Of a stretch of 64,000 nt of DNA, positions 35,106-46,229 are shown one piece after another (positions within the stretch are counted from its first letter, which is position 1; the number at the start of each line of letters is the position of its first letter). Made by a program: the position numbers and the translations under genes. Source of the DNA: Marsupella aquatica. Its lineage: Eukaryota > Marchantiophyta. The notes under the pieces are model-generated. The model was not told the origin of the DNA. It saw only the letters and a list, made by a program, of their open reading frames with translations, and made no database searches. The stretch lies in NCBI GenBank assembly GCA_973895155.1, contig OZ316896.1, positions 17,732,001 through 17,796,000 of the forward strand, written 5' to 3'.

Positions 35106-35340
35106 TAGTACCTGTGCGTTGCACAAAAGATATTGTGACGCCCAAGATATCGTTATGTGAAAAATGTCATGAAGTGCAAGGATGTCGTTAAGAAAAAAGA
35201 AATTGTGATGCCCAAGATGTCATTATGTAACATGTTGTGAAGTGAAAAGGTGTCATTAAGGAAAAAAAGTTATTTCGCCAAAGATGTCTTTATGTGAAAA
35301 TTGTTATCAAGTAAAAAAATTGTCACTAAAAAAGAAACAG
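35106..35340 (+). repeat. Minisatellite-like block left of the Copia element
   Basis: It starts CTGTGCGTTGCACAAAAG and continues with degenerate units built from AAGATGTCGTTATGTGAAA and GTCGTTAAGAAAAAAG. The Copia insertion split this block; it resumes at 41,233. The same leader and unit type recur at 41,806, 62,262, 62,866 and 63,816. Confidence 0.8.
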
Positions 35341-35521
35341 TGTTATAACGGATGACCTAACCCTAGTTACCTAGCTTAACCCTAGTGTATAGGAGTTAAG
35401 GTAGTTACCATAACCGCCAACACTTGTACTATATATGGAGTGGTCTTTACTCCCTAACGTAATGAGAAGGTAGTGAGCTTGCTGGTGTATGAGTATCCAA
35501 GATTATGTTTGTTCCATAATA
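35341..35521 (+). repeat. 5' LTR of the Copia element
   Basis: 181 bp, beginning TGTTATAACGG and ending CCATAATA, so TG...TA instead of TG...CA. A TATATATGG box at about 35,431 probably starts the element transcript. Confidence 0.93.
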
Positions 35522-35522
35522 C

Positions 35523-35537
35523 GTTATCAGCACGACC
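35523..35537 (+). other. Putative primer-binding site
   Basis: GTTATCAGCACGACC follows the LTR almost directly. It resembles the TATCAG-type initiator-methionine tRNA primer sites of Copia elements, although only partly complementary as far as I can recall. Confidence 0.5.
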
Positions 35538-35904
35538 TCCCAACAGAGCTTTTACTTTCCGATGATTCAGAATGGCTATGGCTGCCCCTGAACATAGCTT
35601 CTGAATTTTTTTTAGCGAATAGTGGATCGCATGGTACAATTTCCTTTCGTCGTCTCCTCCAGAAACACCGACTCCCACACTCCAACAACGGCCCGGGTGT
35701 AACATCGCGAGCGGTCAATCAAGACAACAATTCCAGGCTCGGATTCACGCGAACACGAATAGAGATTGAGAATCAACCAGGGAAGTTTCCCGATCACTTA
35801 CACACATAGATTATAAGTCAAAAATCCAATACAGATTTCCGTAGAATCTTTCCTACCTAGACTGTCCTAATTCTAGTAACCACCAATCAACGAAGCATAA
35901 CACG

Positions 35905-36719
35905 ATGAATTCTATAGAGAAACTACAATTCAAGGCACTAGCAATCGATGGTGCAAATTATTTATCCTGGTCCTTGGACGTGGAGGCATCCCTTTCATCC
36001 AAAGACCTCCAGGACGCGATACTAACTGATACTGGATTGACCCTACAACAAAAAGCACGGGCCCTAGTATTCATTCGACACCACCTCGCCGAACCGCTAA
36101 AGATCCAATACTTAAATCAATTCAATCCACGAGTCCTATGGGAAGACCTGCAACTCAGGTTTGACCACATGCGCCTGGTCTCACTCCCCGCAGCTCGCCA
36201 TGACTGGATTAATCTGCGGGTGCAGGATCACACGACTATCGCCAACTACAATGGCAAACTCTTCAGAATAACCTCCCAACTCGCGCTATGCGGCCATCCA
36301 GTTGGAGACGATGAGCAAATTGAACGCACCCTCTCCACATTCGCCCCAGGAAACCTTCTCCTGGCACCTCAGTACCGCAACATGGCATTCACCAGATATT
36401 CAGAGCTCATCGCCCAAATGTTACTGGCCGAGAAGCACCAATTGCTGCTCCTTGAGAACGCCAAAACACGCCCACCTGGAACCGCTGCCCCCCCACCACA
36501 ACCCGAAGCTAATTTCAACAGATCCAACGCAAGAGCAAGAGGACGTGGACGAGGAAATTTTAGAGGAAGAGGCGGCAGAAATTCAGGTAGAGGCCGAAAC
36601 CCAAGCCAAGGAGGGAGGGGATATGGCCGACCGGAAAGGGAAGGCCAGAATTCCAGAACCAACCTCGCGGAGGCGCATATCGAGGAAGAGGCTGCAACGG
36701 CAACTGGGGCAAAGGATTG
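35905..36719 (+). CDS. Copia gag, capsid part, out of frame before the zinc knuckle
   Basis: The 271-codon frame starts MNSIEKLQFKALAIDGANY, with the usual Copia gag helical region (FxALxIDGxNYLSW, later LRVQDHTTIANYNGKL). It then has an Arg/Gly-rich stretch with RGRGRGNFRGRGG. The frame ends in a stop at 36,717, but homology continues in another frame from about 36,640. The zinc knuckle is therefore cut off in this reading. Either a one-base indel or an element-encoded frameshift would explain it; I favour a lesion. Confidence 0.85.
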
Positions 36720-37121
36720 AATAACTGGCAAAGAGACAGAAGCAATCCAGTAGAATGCTTCAGGTGCGGCACCAAAGGGCATTTACAAAGAGACTGCAGG
36801 GCGCCCGTACATCTAGTGACACTATACAAACAAAGCCTAGAGATCCCAAGAAATGAAGCACACGGAAATTACATGGAGACCACAAAAGACATAGCAACTT
36901 ACATTCAAGACCCCGCGGCACCTGAGGTACACACCGCCCAATTGGGGTCACACCCATTACCATCGGACGATCACAACAACTGCATCGTCGACAGCGGTAC
37001 TTCTCACTCCATATTGCGCAATAAAAAATACTTTACCACAATTACACCCTCACATAGGTCTATGACCACGATCACCGGATCCAACTATATCGAAGAAGGC
37101 CATGGCCCCGCACGCGTTTGA
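36640..37121 (+). pseudogene. Copia zinc knuckle and protease fragment
   Basis: After the frame change the sequence encodes CFRCGTKGHLQRDC, a CCHC knuckle, and about 75 codons later the protease active-site motif DSGTSHS. The frame ends at a TGA (37,119-37,121) where relatives continue with LPKGT. Those residues follow here directly after the stop. Confidence 0.85.
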
Positions 37122-37136
37122 TTCCCAAAAGGCACT

Positions 37137-37156
37137 AATATATATATATATATATA
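37137..37156 (+). repeat. TA microsatellite inside pol
   Basis: An uninterrupted TA run. The reading frames on its two sides do not match, so a length change here breaks the polyprotein. Confidence 0.85.
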
Positions 37157-38227
37157 GATTCAGCCATTTACGCTCCCAGGGCCACCAGAAATCTCATCAG
37201 TTTCCGAGACATACGTGCCAACAAATTCCACATACACACTGAAACCTGTAAAGACCAGGAAGTCCTCCACATCCTAGAAAACACTACATTAGGGCCCATA
37301 ATCCGAGAGATCTTACCAATATTCCCACCAGGGTTATACATTACCCGCATTTATGCATTCCATACCCGCATTTATGCATTCCATACCGAAAGCACCACCC
37401 TGACTGCCACACAGCTATGGCACAACCGCCTAGGACACCCTGGTACAAATATGTACCACAACATTCTAAAGGACTCAGTTGGAATACCCCATGACGTGCA
37501 CCCCTCAGCTGCTAGCAGACCATGTCTGGCCTGCTCCCAAGGAAAAATGGTGACCCGCCCATCACCATCTAAAACCATCTACACCATCCCACAATTCCTC
37601 GAAAGACTGCACGCAGATGTCTGCGGGCCTATAGATCCGCCCTCTGGCCCCTTCCGTTACTTCCTCGTCATTATAGACGCTTCAACAAAGTGGTCTCAGG
37701 TCTCCCTGCTCTCCACCAGGAACCTGCTGTTCTCCAGAATCCTGTCACACATACTCACTTTAAAACATCAATTCCCGGATAATCCAATTAAAACCCTCAG
37801 AGTCGATAATGTCGGGGAATTTACTTCCAAAACCTTTGACGATTTCTATGAAACCGCAGGAATCATGACCGAGTATTCTGTACCCCATGTCCACTTTCAA
37901 AATGGAATAGCAGAGTCGGTCATTAAACGACTACAGATGGTGGCCAGACCACTATTGATGCAATCAAACTTACCATCCGCTGCCTGGGGGCATGCCATCC
38001 TTCACGCGGCAGCCCTACTCCGATACAGACCATCCGCATTCAACACTAAGACTCCTCATTTTTTGGCCTACGGCTTGCCATCCAATATCTCACACTTAAG
38101 GACATTTGGCTGCCTAGTCTTAGTACCTATATTAGGCCCCAAACAAACTAAAATGGGCCCACAACGGCATAAAGGCGTCTATGTTGGCTTCGACTCCTCA
38201 TCAATAATAGATACCTGGAACCTCTAA
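37157..38227 (+). pseudogene. Copia integrase region
   Basis: It contains the pre-integrase zinc motif (LWHNRLGHPG, then CLACSQGKM) and an integrase core with the three acidic residues in place: D in HADVCGPI, D in RVDNVGEF and E in FQNGIAESVIKRLQ. A 21-bp in-frame tandem duplication at 37,344-37,385 repeats IYAFHTR. The frame ends at 38,227 in a premature stop after a frameshift near 38,205; the expected continuation is in the neighbouring frame. Confidence 0.88.
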
Positions 38228-38969
38228 CATCAGACGTATTTAAAGCTCGTTTCCAGGACTGTACATTCTTTGAAACCGAATTCCCAAGACTCACTAACCA
38301 AGCAGGCATGGGTGCTATGAGCGGAAAAGAACTACAATGGCTTATAGCCCACCCACTTACCAATGACCACCGAACAAGAGAGGCGGACGAGGGAGTTCAA
38401 CGGGTCTTATACTTACAACAAATGTTGCTGAAACTCCCAGACGCATTCAATGATGCTGCCACTGTCACTCGTTCGCATATTGAAACAGCGAACACCCCAG
38501 CTCGAATCCAGTTGACCAAGACACCGACAACCAATACCGCTGCCATAGCCAAGAGAGGCCGCCCCCTGGGATCACGGGACTCCCAGCCAAGACAAAGGCG
38601 GACCACAAACATACAACCACCTGCCAGATCACTAACAGAGACACCATCACAGGTACATGCTGAGAATGACGAAATTACAATCAATTACATGCACACTGGC
38701 AAGACACTGAAGCGCAACCAGCAGCAGATAGACGATACATTTGCTTTTCAAATTTCAGAGGACATAACTAATGATACACCAGACCCTATCATAGTTGCAG
38801 AGGCCCAATCCAGATCAGATTGGCCTCAATGGGAGATCGCTATTAACTCTGAACTAGACTCCCTCATAAAACGAAAGGTCTTTGGGCCTATTATACCTGC
38901 ACCCACAGGAACCCACCTCACGGGCTATAATTCACCTTTGTCAGAAAACGCAATGCCAAAGGCAAAGTA
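38228..38969 (+). pseudogene. Copia integrase C-terminus / linker region
   Basis: The frame is open from the post-frameshift point to a stop at 38,968. It covers the integrase tail, a Pro/Thr-rich linker and the start of the RT thumb-side helix (SDWPQWEIAINSELDSL). The typical FVRKRNAKGKVIRHKA continuation lies one frame away from about 38,930. Confidence 0.8.
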
Positions 38970-40589
38970 ATCAGGCACAAAGCTTGCCTAGTGGCAAAGG
39001 GCTATACCCAGATCCCTGGCCGGGACTTTGACCAAACGTACTCACCAGTCATGGATTCAATCACCTACAGATATCTTATTGCATTTGCATTACAGAAGAA
39101 ACTAGTCATGCATATACTTGATGTGATCACAGCCTATCTCTATGGTGTTTTGGACACCACCATATACATGAAGGCACCCCCAGAACTGATACAGAGATTA
39201 CAGTTCCACATTGAGGGGGAGAAAACCGGTACTAAAACCACAGGTCTACAACCTAGCGCACAGAAAATCCGCCCTGTAGGGGATTCAAATGCAATGACAA
39301 AGAAATCAGGACCTCCTGTCCCAAGACAGCACGACGTGCTTCGCACACCTGAACAGAGGCATCTAATTTCCTCACTGCCTCAGTCTGCTACACAGACGAC
39401 TAAAAGAAAACAAGACCTTGCCGTCCAAGTGCTTCGGTCTATGTACGGCCTGAAGCAAAGTGGACACAACTGGTATCAACGGTTCAAAACCGAAATGCTC
39501 ACATTGGATTTCGTCAACAACGACATTGCGCCCTGCTTATTTATTAAACAGGAAGGAACCGAGTTCGTGATCATCGCAATATATGTAGACGACATCAGCA
39601 TCTTTGGCACACCAACCATCACAGCAAAAACCATCGACATCCTGAAGCAGACCTTCGAGATGAGGGACATCGGAGCTCCCACTTATTGTTTAGGCCTGCA
39701 ATTCAACTACTTACCAAACGGAATCCTCATCAACCAATCAACATATACGGAAAAGGTCCTACGACAATTCAACATGGATTCCTGTCACCTGGCGAGCACC
39801 CCGATGGATCTAAGATCGTCAGACGCCAAGAAAGACACATTCAGAAGACGCACAAAAGCAGAACCGACATTAGGACCAGAGAAGCCCTACTTATCGGCCA
39901 TTGGTGCACTCATGTACCTCGCCACACAGTCTCGCCCCGACATCTCCTTCGCCGTAAACCTACTGGCCCGCCACAGTGCAACACCCACAATCCGCCACTG
40001 GAATGGCGTCAAGCGTATCTTCCGCTACCTTCGCGGCACCACCAACATGGGGCTGTTCTTCTCCAAGAAATCAGCAAATACACTGGCTGGATACGCTGAC
40101 GCCAGGTATCTCTCAGACCCTGATGACTCGAAGTCCCAAACTGGGTATGTATTCCTCCAAGGGGGCACGGCAATATCATGGCGAAGCTGCAAACAAACAC
40201 TTACAGCAACGTCCTCCAACCACGCGGAGATAATAGCGTTGTACGAAGCTACAAGGGAGTGCATCTGGCTCAGACATCTAATCAATCACATCCAGAAACA
40301 CAGTGGTAGACAACTCATCGATAAACCAACGATCATCTATGAAGATAACCGCCCCTGCGTCGACCAAATCGCCAAAGGATTCATAAAAGGTGACCGCATT
40401 AAGCACATAGCCCCTAAATTCTTTTACACTCATGAGCAGCATGGCGAAAAAGTCAACGTGCAATGGATCCCGAGTAAAGATAACAGAGCAGACTTATTCA
40501 CTAAACCCCTTCCACCAGGGCTCCACCGCGAACACACACAGGGCATAGGAATGCGGAGCATGGCCACTATACTTAAAGAAATCGACTAA
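38930..40589 (+). pseudogene. Copia reverse transcriptase and RNase H
   Basis: One uninterrupted frame encodes VAKGYTQIPGRDF, YMKAPPEL, SMYGLKQSGHNWYQRF, the catalytic YVDD (near 39,580), the RNase H start AGYADA and the C-terminal NRADLFTKPLPPGLH. Catalytic residues appear intact. Between YMKAPPEL and the SMYGLKQS motif there are about 80 extra residues (about 39,185-39,425) rich in Gln, Thr and Lys that ordinary Copia enzymes do not have. The module has no start of its own because it depends on the broken upstream polyprotein. Confidence 0.9.
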
Positions 40590-41035
40590 GACCCACCTTG
40601 GAACGATATCGATCACTTCCCCATCCACGACGACTCGAGCTTCCACGATCGATGCAGACAACGGGCAACTCCAAAGCTCCACCATCGACTATGTGACATC
40701 GCCATTCAAACCACGCCGAACTCCACTACGACAACTGCGGACGAGACGTGACACTCAATTAGAACATCGACCTTGAATTAGGTCCTTCGTTGCTCTACAA
40801 ACTCACTGTAGCACTCACGAGGAGTATACACTCCATATAACGAGTAATTTTTTTTACTTTACATAGCATACACCTTTTTTTAATGGCACCAACCATATCA
40901 TAGTAGTGGCACTCTTTCCAGGAGTGAAGCCTGGTTTTAAGGAGACCATACTAGTGTTGGGCCACACAAAAGGATTACAATTCTAGAGTTAGCTCCCTCA
41001 CAATTGTGATTGTATGCAACATAGCCAGCATTTAA

Positions 41036-41046
41036 CCAAGGGGGAG
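41036..41046 (+). other. Polypurine tract
   Basis: AAGGGGGAG directly before the 3' LTR is the expected plus-strand priming site. Confidence 0.8.
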
Positions 41047-41227
41047 TGTTATAACGGATGACCTAACCCTAGTTACCTAGCTTAACCCTAGTGTATAGGA
41101 GTTAAGGTAGTTACCATAACCGCCAACACTTGTACTATATATGGAGTGGTCTTTACTCCCTAACGTAATGAGAAGGTAGTGAGCTTGCTGGTGTATGAGT
41201 ATCCAAGATTATGTTTGTTCCATAATA
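41047..41227 (+). repeat. 3' LTR of the Copia element
   Basis: 181 bp, apparently identical to 35,341-35,521, followed by the target duplication AACAG. Confidence 0.93.
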
Positions 41228-41232
41228 AACAG

Positions 41233-41385
41233 TTGTTTAGCCAAAGATGTCATTATGTGAAAGACGTTGTCAAGAAAAAAGATGACATCAAATATTAAGA
41301 TGTAGTTAAGAAAGAATAATTAGTTTCAATGTCAAAGACGTGGTTATGTGAAAGATGTCATCAAGTACAAAGATGTAGTTAACAT
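41233..41385 (+). repeat. Minisatellite-like block right of the Copia element
   Basis: Continuation of 35,106-35,340 with the same AAGATGTCATTATGTGAAAG and GTTGTCAAGAAAAAAG units, confirming that the element landed inside the block. Confidence 0.75.
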
Positions 41386-41629
41386 GGAAGGAAGATCCTC
41401 ATTGATCTTGGTGCATTGTGACCATAGTATCTTGTTTGTTTGTTTTTTAATCTCATTTGATTCTCTGTGTAATAATGGTGTGACTCTTTTCTTTCCACAC
41501 TAAATTAAATTCACTTTTTGGATTATTCCTTCTCTGACATGATTTCTAATTTTTTGTGCCCTGCGTATTTGGATGACGACCACTTCAAAAAATGGCGCAA
41601 CCCTTTATTATAGGAGTTAATGTCATCCA

Positions 41630-41815
41630 TATTTTTCTCTTTGTATTTTTGCAGTGCTTTCTTGGAGGAGAATGTCCAGGTCAAGATTTTGGATCATCTC
41701 TTTAGAGCTATTCTCCTAGACTTTTGTAAAAATAATAAATACTTAGTAAATCTTTCAGGCCTTGAAGTGTAATAAGGTCCTATTTCTAGAGCATTATAGA
41801 CAACTAGTTCAATAC
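41630..41815 (+). repeat. Dispersed repeat, copy 1
   Basis: Shares with about 50,596-50,770 the sequence of blocks TTTTTC-GCAGTGC, CAAGATTTGGATCA-CTCTTTAG, CTCCTA-ACTTTT and GGCCTTGAAGTG-ATTAAGGT. The two copies are in the same orientation and well diverged. Confidence 0.65.
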
Positions 41816-41960
41816 CCATGCGTTTCACAAAAGATGTCATGAAGAAAAAAGATGTTGTGACGCCCAAGATGTCGTTAAGAGAAAATATGTTCTGATGCCC
41901 AAGATGTCGTTAAGAACAAAGATATTGTGTATAAAGATGTTGTTAAGCAAAATAGTAAAG
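41806..41960 (+). repeat. Minisatellite-like block with leader motif
   Basis: Begins CTAGTTCAATACCCATGCG and TTTCACAAAAGATGTC, then repeats GATGCCCAAGATGTCGTTAAG-type units. It is the same family as 35,106 and 62,262. Confidence 0.75.
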
Positions 41961-42638
41961 AAGTAAAAGGAAGTAGTTAGTCATATATGTGTTAAGTACA
42001 AAATAATTATTTTTTGAAATGAATATACACAATGAGGTCTTTATTACTTTAGTAAAGGACTGACTTCATCATGTATAACATTTTTGGTCAACTTTCTCCA
42101 TCTTTACTATTTGGATGTAACACTTTTATCCTTGTAGGATATGTTGCTCTTGAAATGCGAACATACAATTAAACATGACTTAAAACCTACTTAGGAAGTT
42201 GCAATCCTACATGTTCTAAAGTTTGACCATGTGCCTTATTATTAGTCATTGCATATGCCACTCAAACCAGGAATTGGACTCTTTGCAACATGAAGGAAGT
42301 CCCTCATCTGACATCAATGGAATATGTGGTATGAACATTATGCTCTTGCATGTTTGCCTACAAAAACTTGTGTCTCTATGACACAACCATTGATTACAGT
42401 ACATATTATGAGTCGTGTCCTATTACATAATCTTGTAATTGTATGCCAAATTGAAAGAATTATGTACCGCAAGATGCCATGAACAGAAGACATGGAATCC
42501 TCTTAATCATATCCTTATGATCAAGATGTATAACATCAGCACTTCCAAGAAAAATTAATGTTAATGTCATAACAGCAGCACTTCCAAGAAAAAATCCTTG
42601 AAAAAATCAGTGATGCTTCTAGAACTACATTCTATCTT
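41961..42638. other. Intergenic, nothing recognised
   Basis: AT-rich sequence without a plausible gene. A short duplication of AACA-CAGCACTTCCAAGAAAAA occurs at about 42,534 and 42,568. Confidence 0.5.
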
Positions 42639-42639
42639 T

Positions 42640-42925
42640 TGTTAGGATTTACTCTTAGGTCTAGAGTTGCGACTGTATCGTAGTTAAGGCTAACCTTAGT
42701 CGCAGACTTGGTTAGGTTAGTCATGTTGTGCACACTCTATAACCAAGCGGTGTTTGCTTGGAGAGTGGGAACTCAGGCTCATTGTTATGGAGCTAGTTGA
42801 GAGATAGAGAGAGCTTGCGCTGTGGATGCTTGGTATGGCCGGTCGGCCTAGAGTGCAGTAAAGCTCGTGTGTGTTCTCGTGGACATAGCCTCATGTGGAT
42901 GTGAACCACGTATCTCTCTGTGTCA
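42640..42925 (+). mobile_element. Possible solo LTR
   Basis: Starts TGTTAGGATTTACTC and ends near CTCTCTGTGTCA. It has the texture of a plant LTR, with a TAACC-rich start, AGAGAG and a CTCTCTGTG end. I could not confirm a target duplication, and no internal element sequence adjoins it. Confidence 0.3.
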
Positions 42926-44420
42926 ACTCTTGTGCGTTGGATGGTTCATGGGCTTGCCGTTGTGATTGTCGTCTATGCTCAACATCTTTACATAGCCGAT
43001 CTGACTTTTTAATGGTAGTAAGAGTCAAAAGCTTCACCTCAATCTGGTACTTCAACACTCCTAGTGACACTTTGATGCCCTGGCAACAATATAGCATACT
43101 AGGCTGAGATGCTGCCTCCATTTCATGTTGAAGCCACAAATGAGAAGAGCATGGGAACAAAAAATGAAACTGCCTTGGCCCTGCCGATCAAAGACGCTTC
43201 ACAACGCAAGCGCAAGCCCTTGTTCTTGTCAAAGTGGACTCTAGCTCCCTATGCCCTAATTCAAGCATCGTCTCCGAGATCATCTCTATATGGCATCCCA
43301 AATGTGACTCTACACCAAGCTAAGCTTGCAGCTATGGTGGACGGTCCTGTGTTGAAGCCTTTCAAAGGCTTTCTTGTGTATAGCCTTCATCAAATTGTAT
43401 GGGGGAGGGCTGCAATTGTTACCAGCAAATTAACCAGGGGAACCAGGAAGCGGTACATGCATGGTCGGGCGCAATCAGCCGGGCTATGCACAAAGTGCAA
43501 GGAACGAGTTGGGGGCAGCTGACCCGCCCCAAAGTTACTAGGACCAGGATTGAAGCACATACGGCCATTGGATGTGGACGGCGGAACCTGGGTTACTTTT
43601 CTTAACCCATGGAAGAAAACAATGGCAATGTGATACATAGAAGGAGAATGGTGCCAATGTAAGTATTATGGAAGAAAAAGAGGACAATCTAATAAATCCA
43701 AGTTCTATCAAAATTCTCAATTGTTTCAACTTTTCATTCTTATCTGCCAATAGATCATTAATTCTCCTTTAGTAGCCTATGTTTCTCCTTCTTCTTTTGC
43801 TGATCAATCTTTGTCTTTCTCATTTTCCAGCAAAACTAATATTTTTAGCATGTCTTGATGGAAGGATCTAGGTTCACCCATCATGCTTGTCTTGCTTTTG
43901 CTCTGTCCCAACCTTGATCACTGGTCTTCCTCAATATTCATCAAAGTCTCGTCTTGCTTCTGTCATGTCCCTCCTTGATCTTTGGTCTTCCTCAATATTT
44001 GTCAAACTTCTTCTACATGATGGATCAACAAGCACAAGAGCAATGCATCCAAAGACAACACTTAGACGTTGTCAGTCGCACATAAATCATAGGGTAAAAT
44101 TGCACAACAAAACACGCCATTTCATGAACAAAAGAGTCTTCTGCATAGCCTACCAAAATGGAGGAGTCACAAAAGAGCTTGCGAGAAGGCAGAGGAGGGA
44201 AGAAGAGGCGTTAGTCAAGAGGTCGGCAATTGGTGTACACTTTTTATAGACAGACGGAGGAGGCAGGCAACTAGTGGGGGGGGGGGGGCAATCTAGTGGC
44301 AGATGACCGACGGTGCTAGGATCAATTCGATTGGAGGCTGAAGGGCATTCAAAGGGCAAGCGTCCGGGCCATCAAGTGGAGATACGGGCCAACTAGAGGT
44401 ATGGTGTGGACGGCTACTGG
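42926..44420. other. Intergenic, no gene recognised
   Basis: Contains an open frame at 43,109-43,522 (+) without a recognisable family. There is a diverged pair of GATCA-TGGTCTTCCTCAATATT blocks at about 43,916 and 43,977, and a poly-G run at about 44,275-44,288. Confidence 0.5.
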
Positions 44421-44426
44421 CTCATG

Positions 44427-44529
44427 AAAAATCAGTCATTGATCTATCACATGGCACATTGTACACGGATTGCACACCCCTAAACTCTCTCTTCCCCTTC
44501 CCTTTTCCCTCATTCCCCCTTATTATCAG
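44427..44529 (+). repeat. Direct repeat flanking the inverted dispersed copy, left
   Basis: About 103 bp with the core CACCCCTAAACTCTC, then TTCCCCTTCCCTTTTCCC and TTATTATCA. It matches 45,036-45,139 closely. Confidence 0.85.
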
Positions 44530-44548
44530 GGGCCTCTTGATTATATAC

Positions 44549-45000
44549 ATTTTTAATTAATCTTTAGACCCCTTTAATTTTAGGTATTCTAGAGTATTTT
44601 GAACTTATTTTGGCAGCCCCCTTATAAATTTTAAAGTTTATGATCTCTTAGAGATGAAACCGACTGCTCCACCAATTGAACAAACTATTCTCATGAGTGA
44701 GAGAAATGATTCTTAAGAGCATGAACAAATAGTGTTTTAAGTGCCCCTCATGTATCTCTTTCCTAAGTTTATGGTTTGTATTGAAATGAGTGTCATTCAT
44801 AAGACACATTGAATTAAGTGCACAAATAGTAGCATGGTTGTGTCATAACTTGACTGTACTTTTCATTGGTCACTGTGTTTTTCTTGGCAGGCATTTTACT
44901 TACATTATTTTATCCTTCTAATTATGCTCCCATATTTTATTTACTTTCAGATCACTACAAGACAAAAAAATCAAGCATGTTCATGGATGAGCATGCTATA
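44549..45000 (-). repeat. Dispersed repeat, inverted copy
   Basis: Reverse complement of 34,031-34,430 and of part of the 34,373-34,760 array, diverged. It sits between the two 103-bp direct repeats. Confidence 0.8.
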
Positions 45001-45035
45001 TATGGCAGTTGCTTTTATAATTGAATGATACAACC

Positions 45036-45139
45036 AAAAAAATCAATCATTGAACTATCACATGGCAAATTGCACATTGACTGCACACCCTAAACTCTCT
45101 CTTCCCCTTCCCTTTTCCCTCATTCCCCCTTATTATCAG
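45036..45139 (+). repeat. Direct repeat flanking the inverted dispersed copy, right
   Basis: Partner of 44,427-44,529. Just outside it, TATGGCAGTTGCTT-TATAA with TTGAATGATACAA (about 45,001) recurs at about 45,845 and partly at 45,897. Confidence 0.85.
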
Positions 45140-46117
45140 CGCCCGGTCCACTCTCCTTTCCCTTCCCTTCCCTCCCCCATGCACCCTTGTTTGTATTATA
45201 GTGTAATTATGGTCTGGGCACAGGATTACCAGGCTGTAACCCTATGATCACGAAGTGAAGGAAAATTGATCCGTGGTAGCTTGAAAGCATTTTGGAGCAT
45301 TCTGGTCACTGGGTTCAGACTAGAAGCCCAGCCCAGACTGTCCTCATTGTATGTCTATATGGTACAAAAAGAATTAAAGATTCTTGAGTTTCCAGGCACA
45401 TGATTGTGCAAATAACAAGGAACTCCAAAAAGGGTTACACACCAGTAATTTTTATTCTTTTATTACCACATTTATGTGTGGTATACCTATCAGCCACCCA
45501 CCATCCTCAAACATCCCCTCCTCTTCCCTCCTTCCAAGTGAGTGCGTGATGCCTGCCAAACACAATGCTTTACCTGTCGGTTCTAATTGCCCACTAGTGC
45601 CACCTGTGCTGCTAGATGGCAATGTATGCACAGTTATCCGGCTCTTGTCACCCGCTGTGCCTCCAATTGCCCCATTTTGTGGGATCTCATGGTTGTTAAA
45701 ATACTCAAGGATATATAAATCTGATGACCTTAGGGAATGGTTCCCACCTCTTTTGATTTTGGAAGTGGATCATCCCCCTTAAATTGCTTATTACATTTCT
45801 ACTAGAACTAGTACATTCTTTCAAAGTCGAGTGCATTCCATGCCTTATGGCAGTTGCTTCTATAAATTGAATGATACAACAAAGGTGAAATTTTGAAGCT
45901 GCTTTTATAATTGAGTGATAAAACAACAAAAAAAGAATGTCAGGGTAGTTCTCTAGTAATCTACTGTGCTCTTTATCTTTGTCCTATTTGACTGTTCAGC
46001 ATTCCCCCCAAACTAAACAGCTGGGCGGGGCTTGTGGTCAGCTCAGGTGGCCAGAGAGGACTTGTCACAAGTCCCTCCCCCCTGGCCCCTCTTGCAACAG
46101 GGTTTACCATGCAACAG
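45140..46117. other. Intergenic, nothing recognised
   Basis: Only short unrelated frames and the small repeat noted near 45,845. Confidence 0.5.
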
Positions 46118-46229
46118 GGTTTACCAACCAGTTGCGTTCTGTTCCAATCCTTCTCAAGAGGGTTTACCAACCAGTTGCGTTCTGTTCCAATCCTTCTCAA
46201 CTGGGTTTACTAACCAGTTGCGTTCTGTT
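46118..46229 (+). repeat. 43-bp tandem repeat, about 2.6 units
   Basis: GGTTTACCAACCAGTTGCG starts at 46,118, 46,161 and 46,204, each followed by TTCTGTT and, in the first two, CCAATCCTTCTCAA. It lies in the upstream region of the AIG1-like gene. Confidence 0.9.

Larger units (their letters stand above)
35341..41227 (+). mobile_element. Ty1/Copia LTR retrotransposon, complete ends, broken coding frames
   Basis: This is a 5,887-bp element in the order LTR, primer site, gag, protease, integrase, reverse transcriptase-RNase H, polypurine tract, LTR. Integrase before reverse transcriptase identifies Copia. The two 181-bp LTRs look identical base for base, and a 5-bp target duplication AACAG flanks the element (35,336-35,340 and 41,228-41,232), so the insertion is young. 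Despite this, the pol region carries a frameshift near 36,640, an in-frame stop at 37,119, a TA-run frameshift at 37,137-37,156, a frameshift near 38,205 and another near 38,927. It inserted into a minisatellite block. Confidence 0.95.

Noticed and set aside
43109-43522. 137-codon open frame
   Set aside because: No recognisable family, no splice context, and it lies in repeat-rich DNA. It is not supported as a gene.
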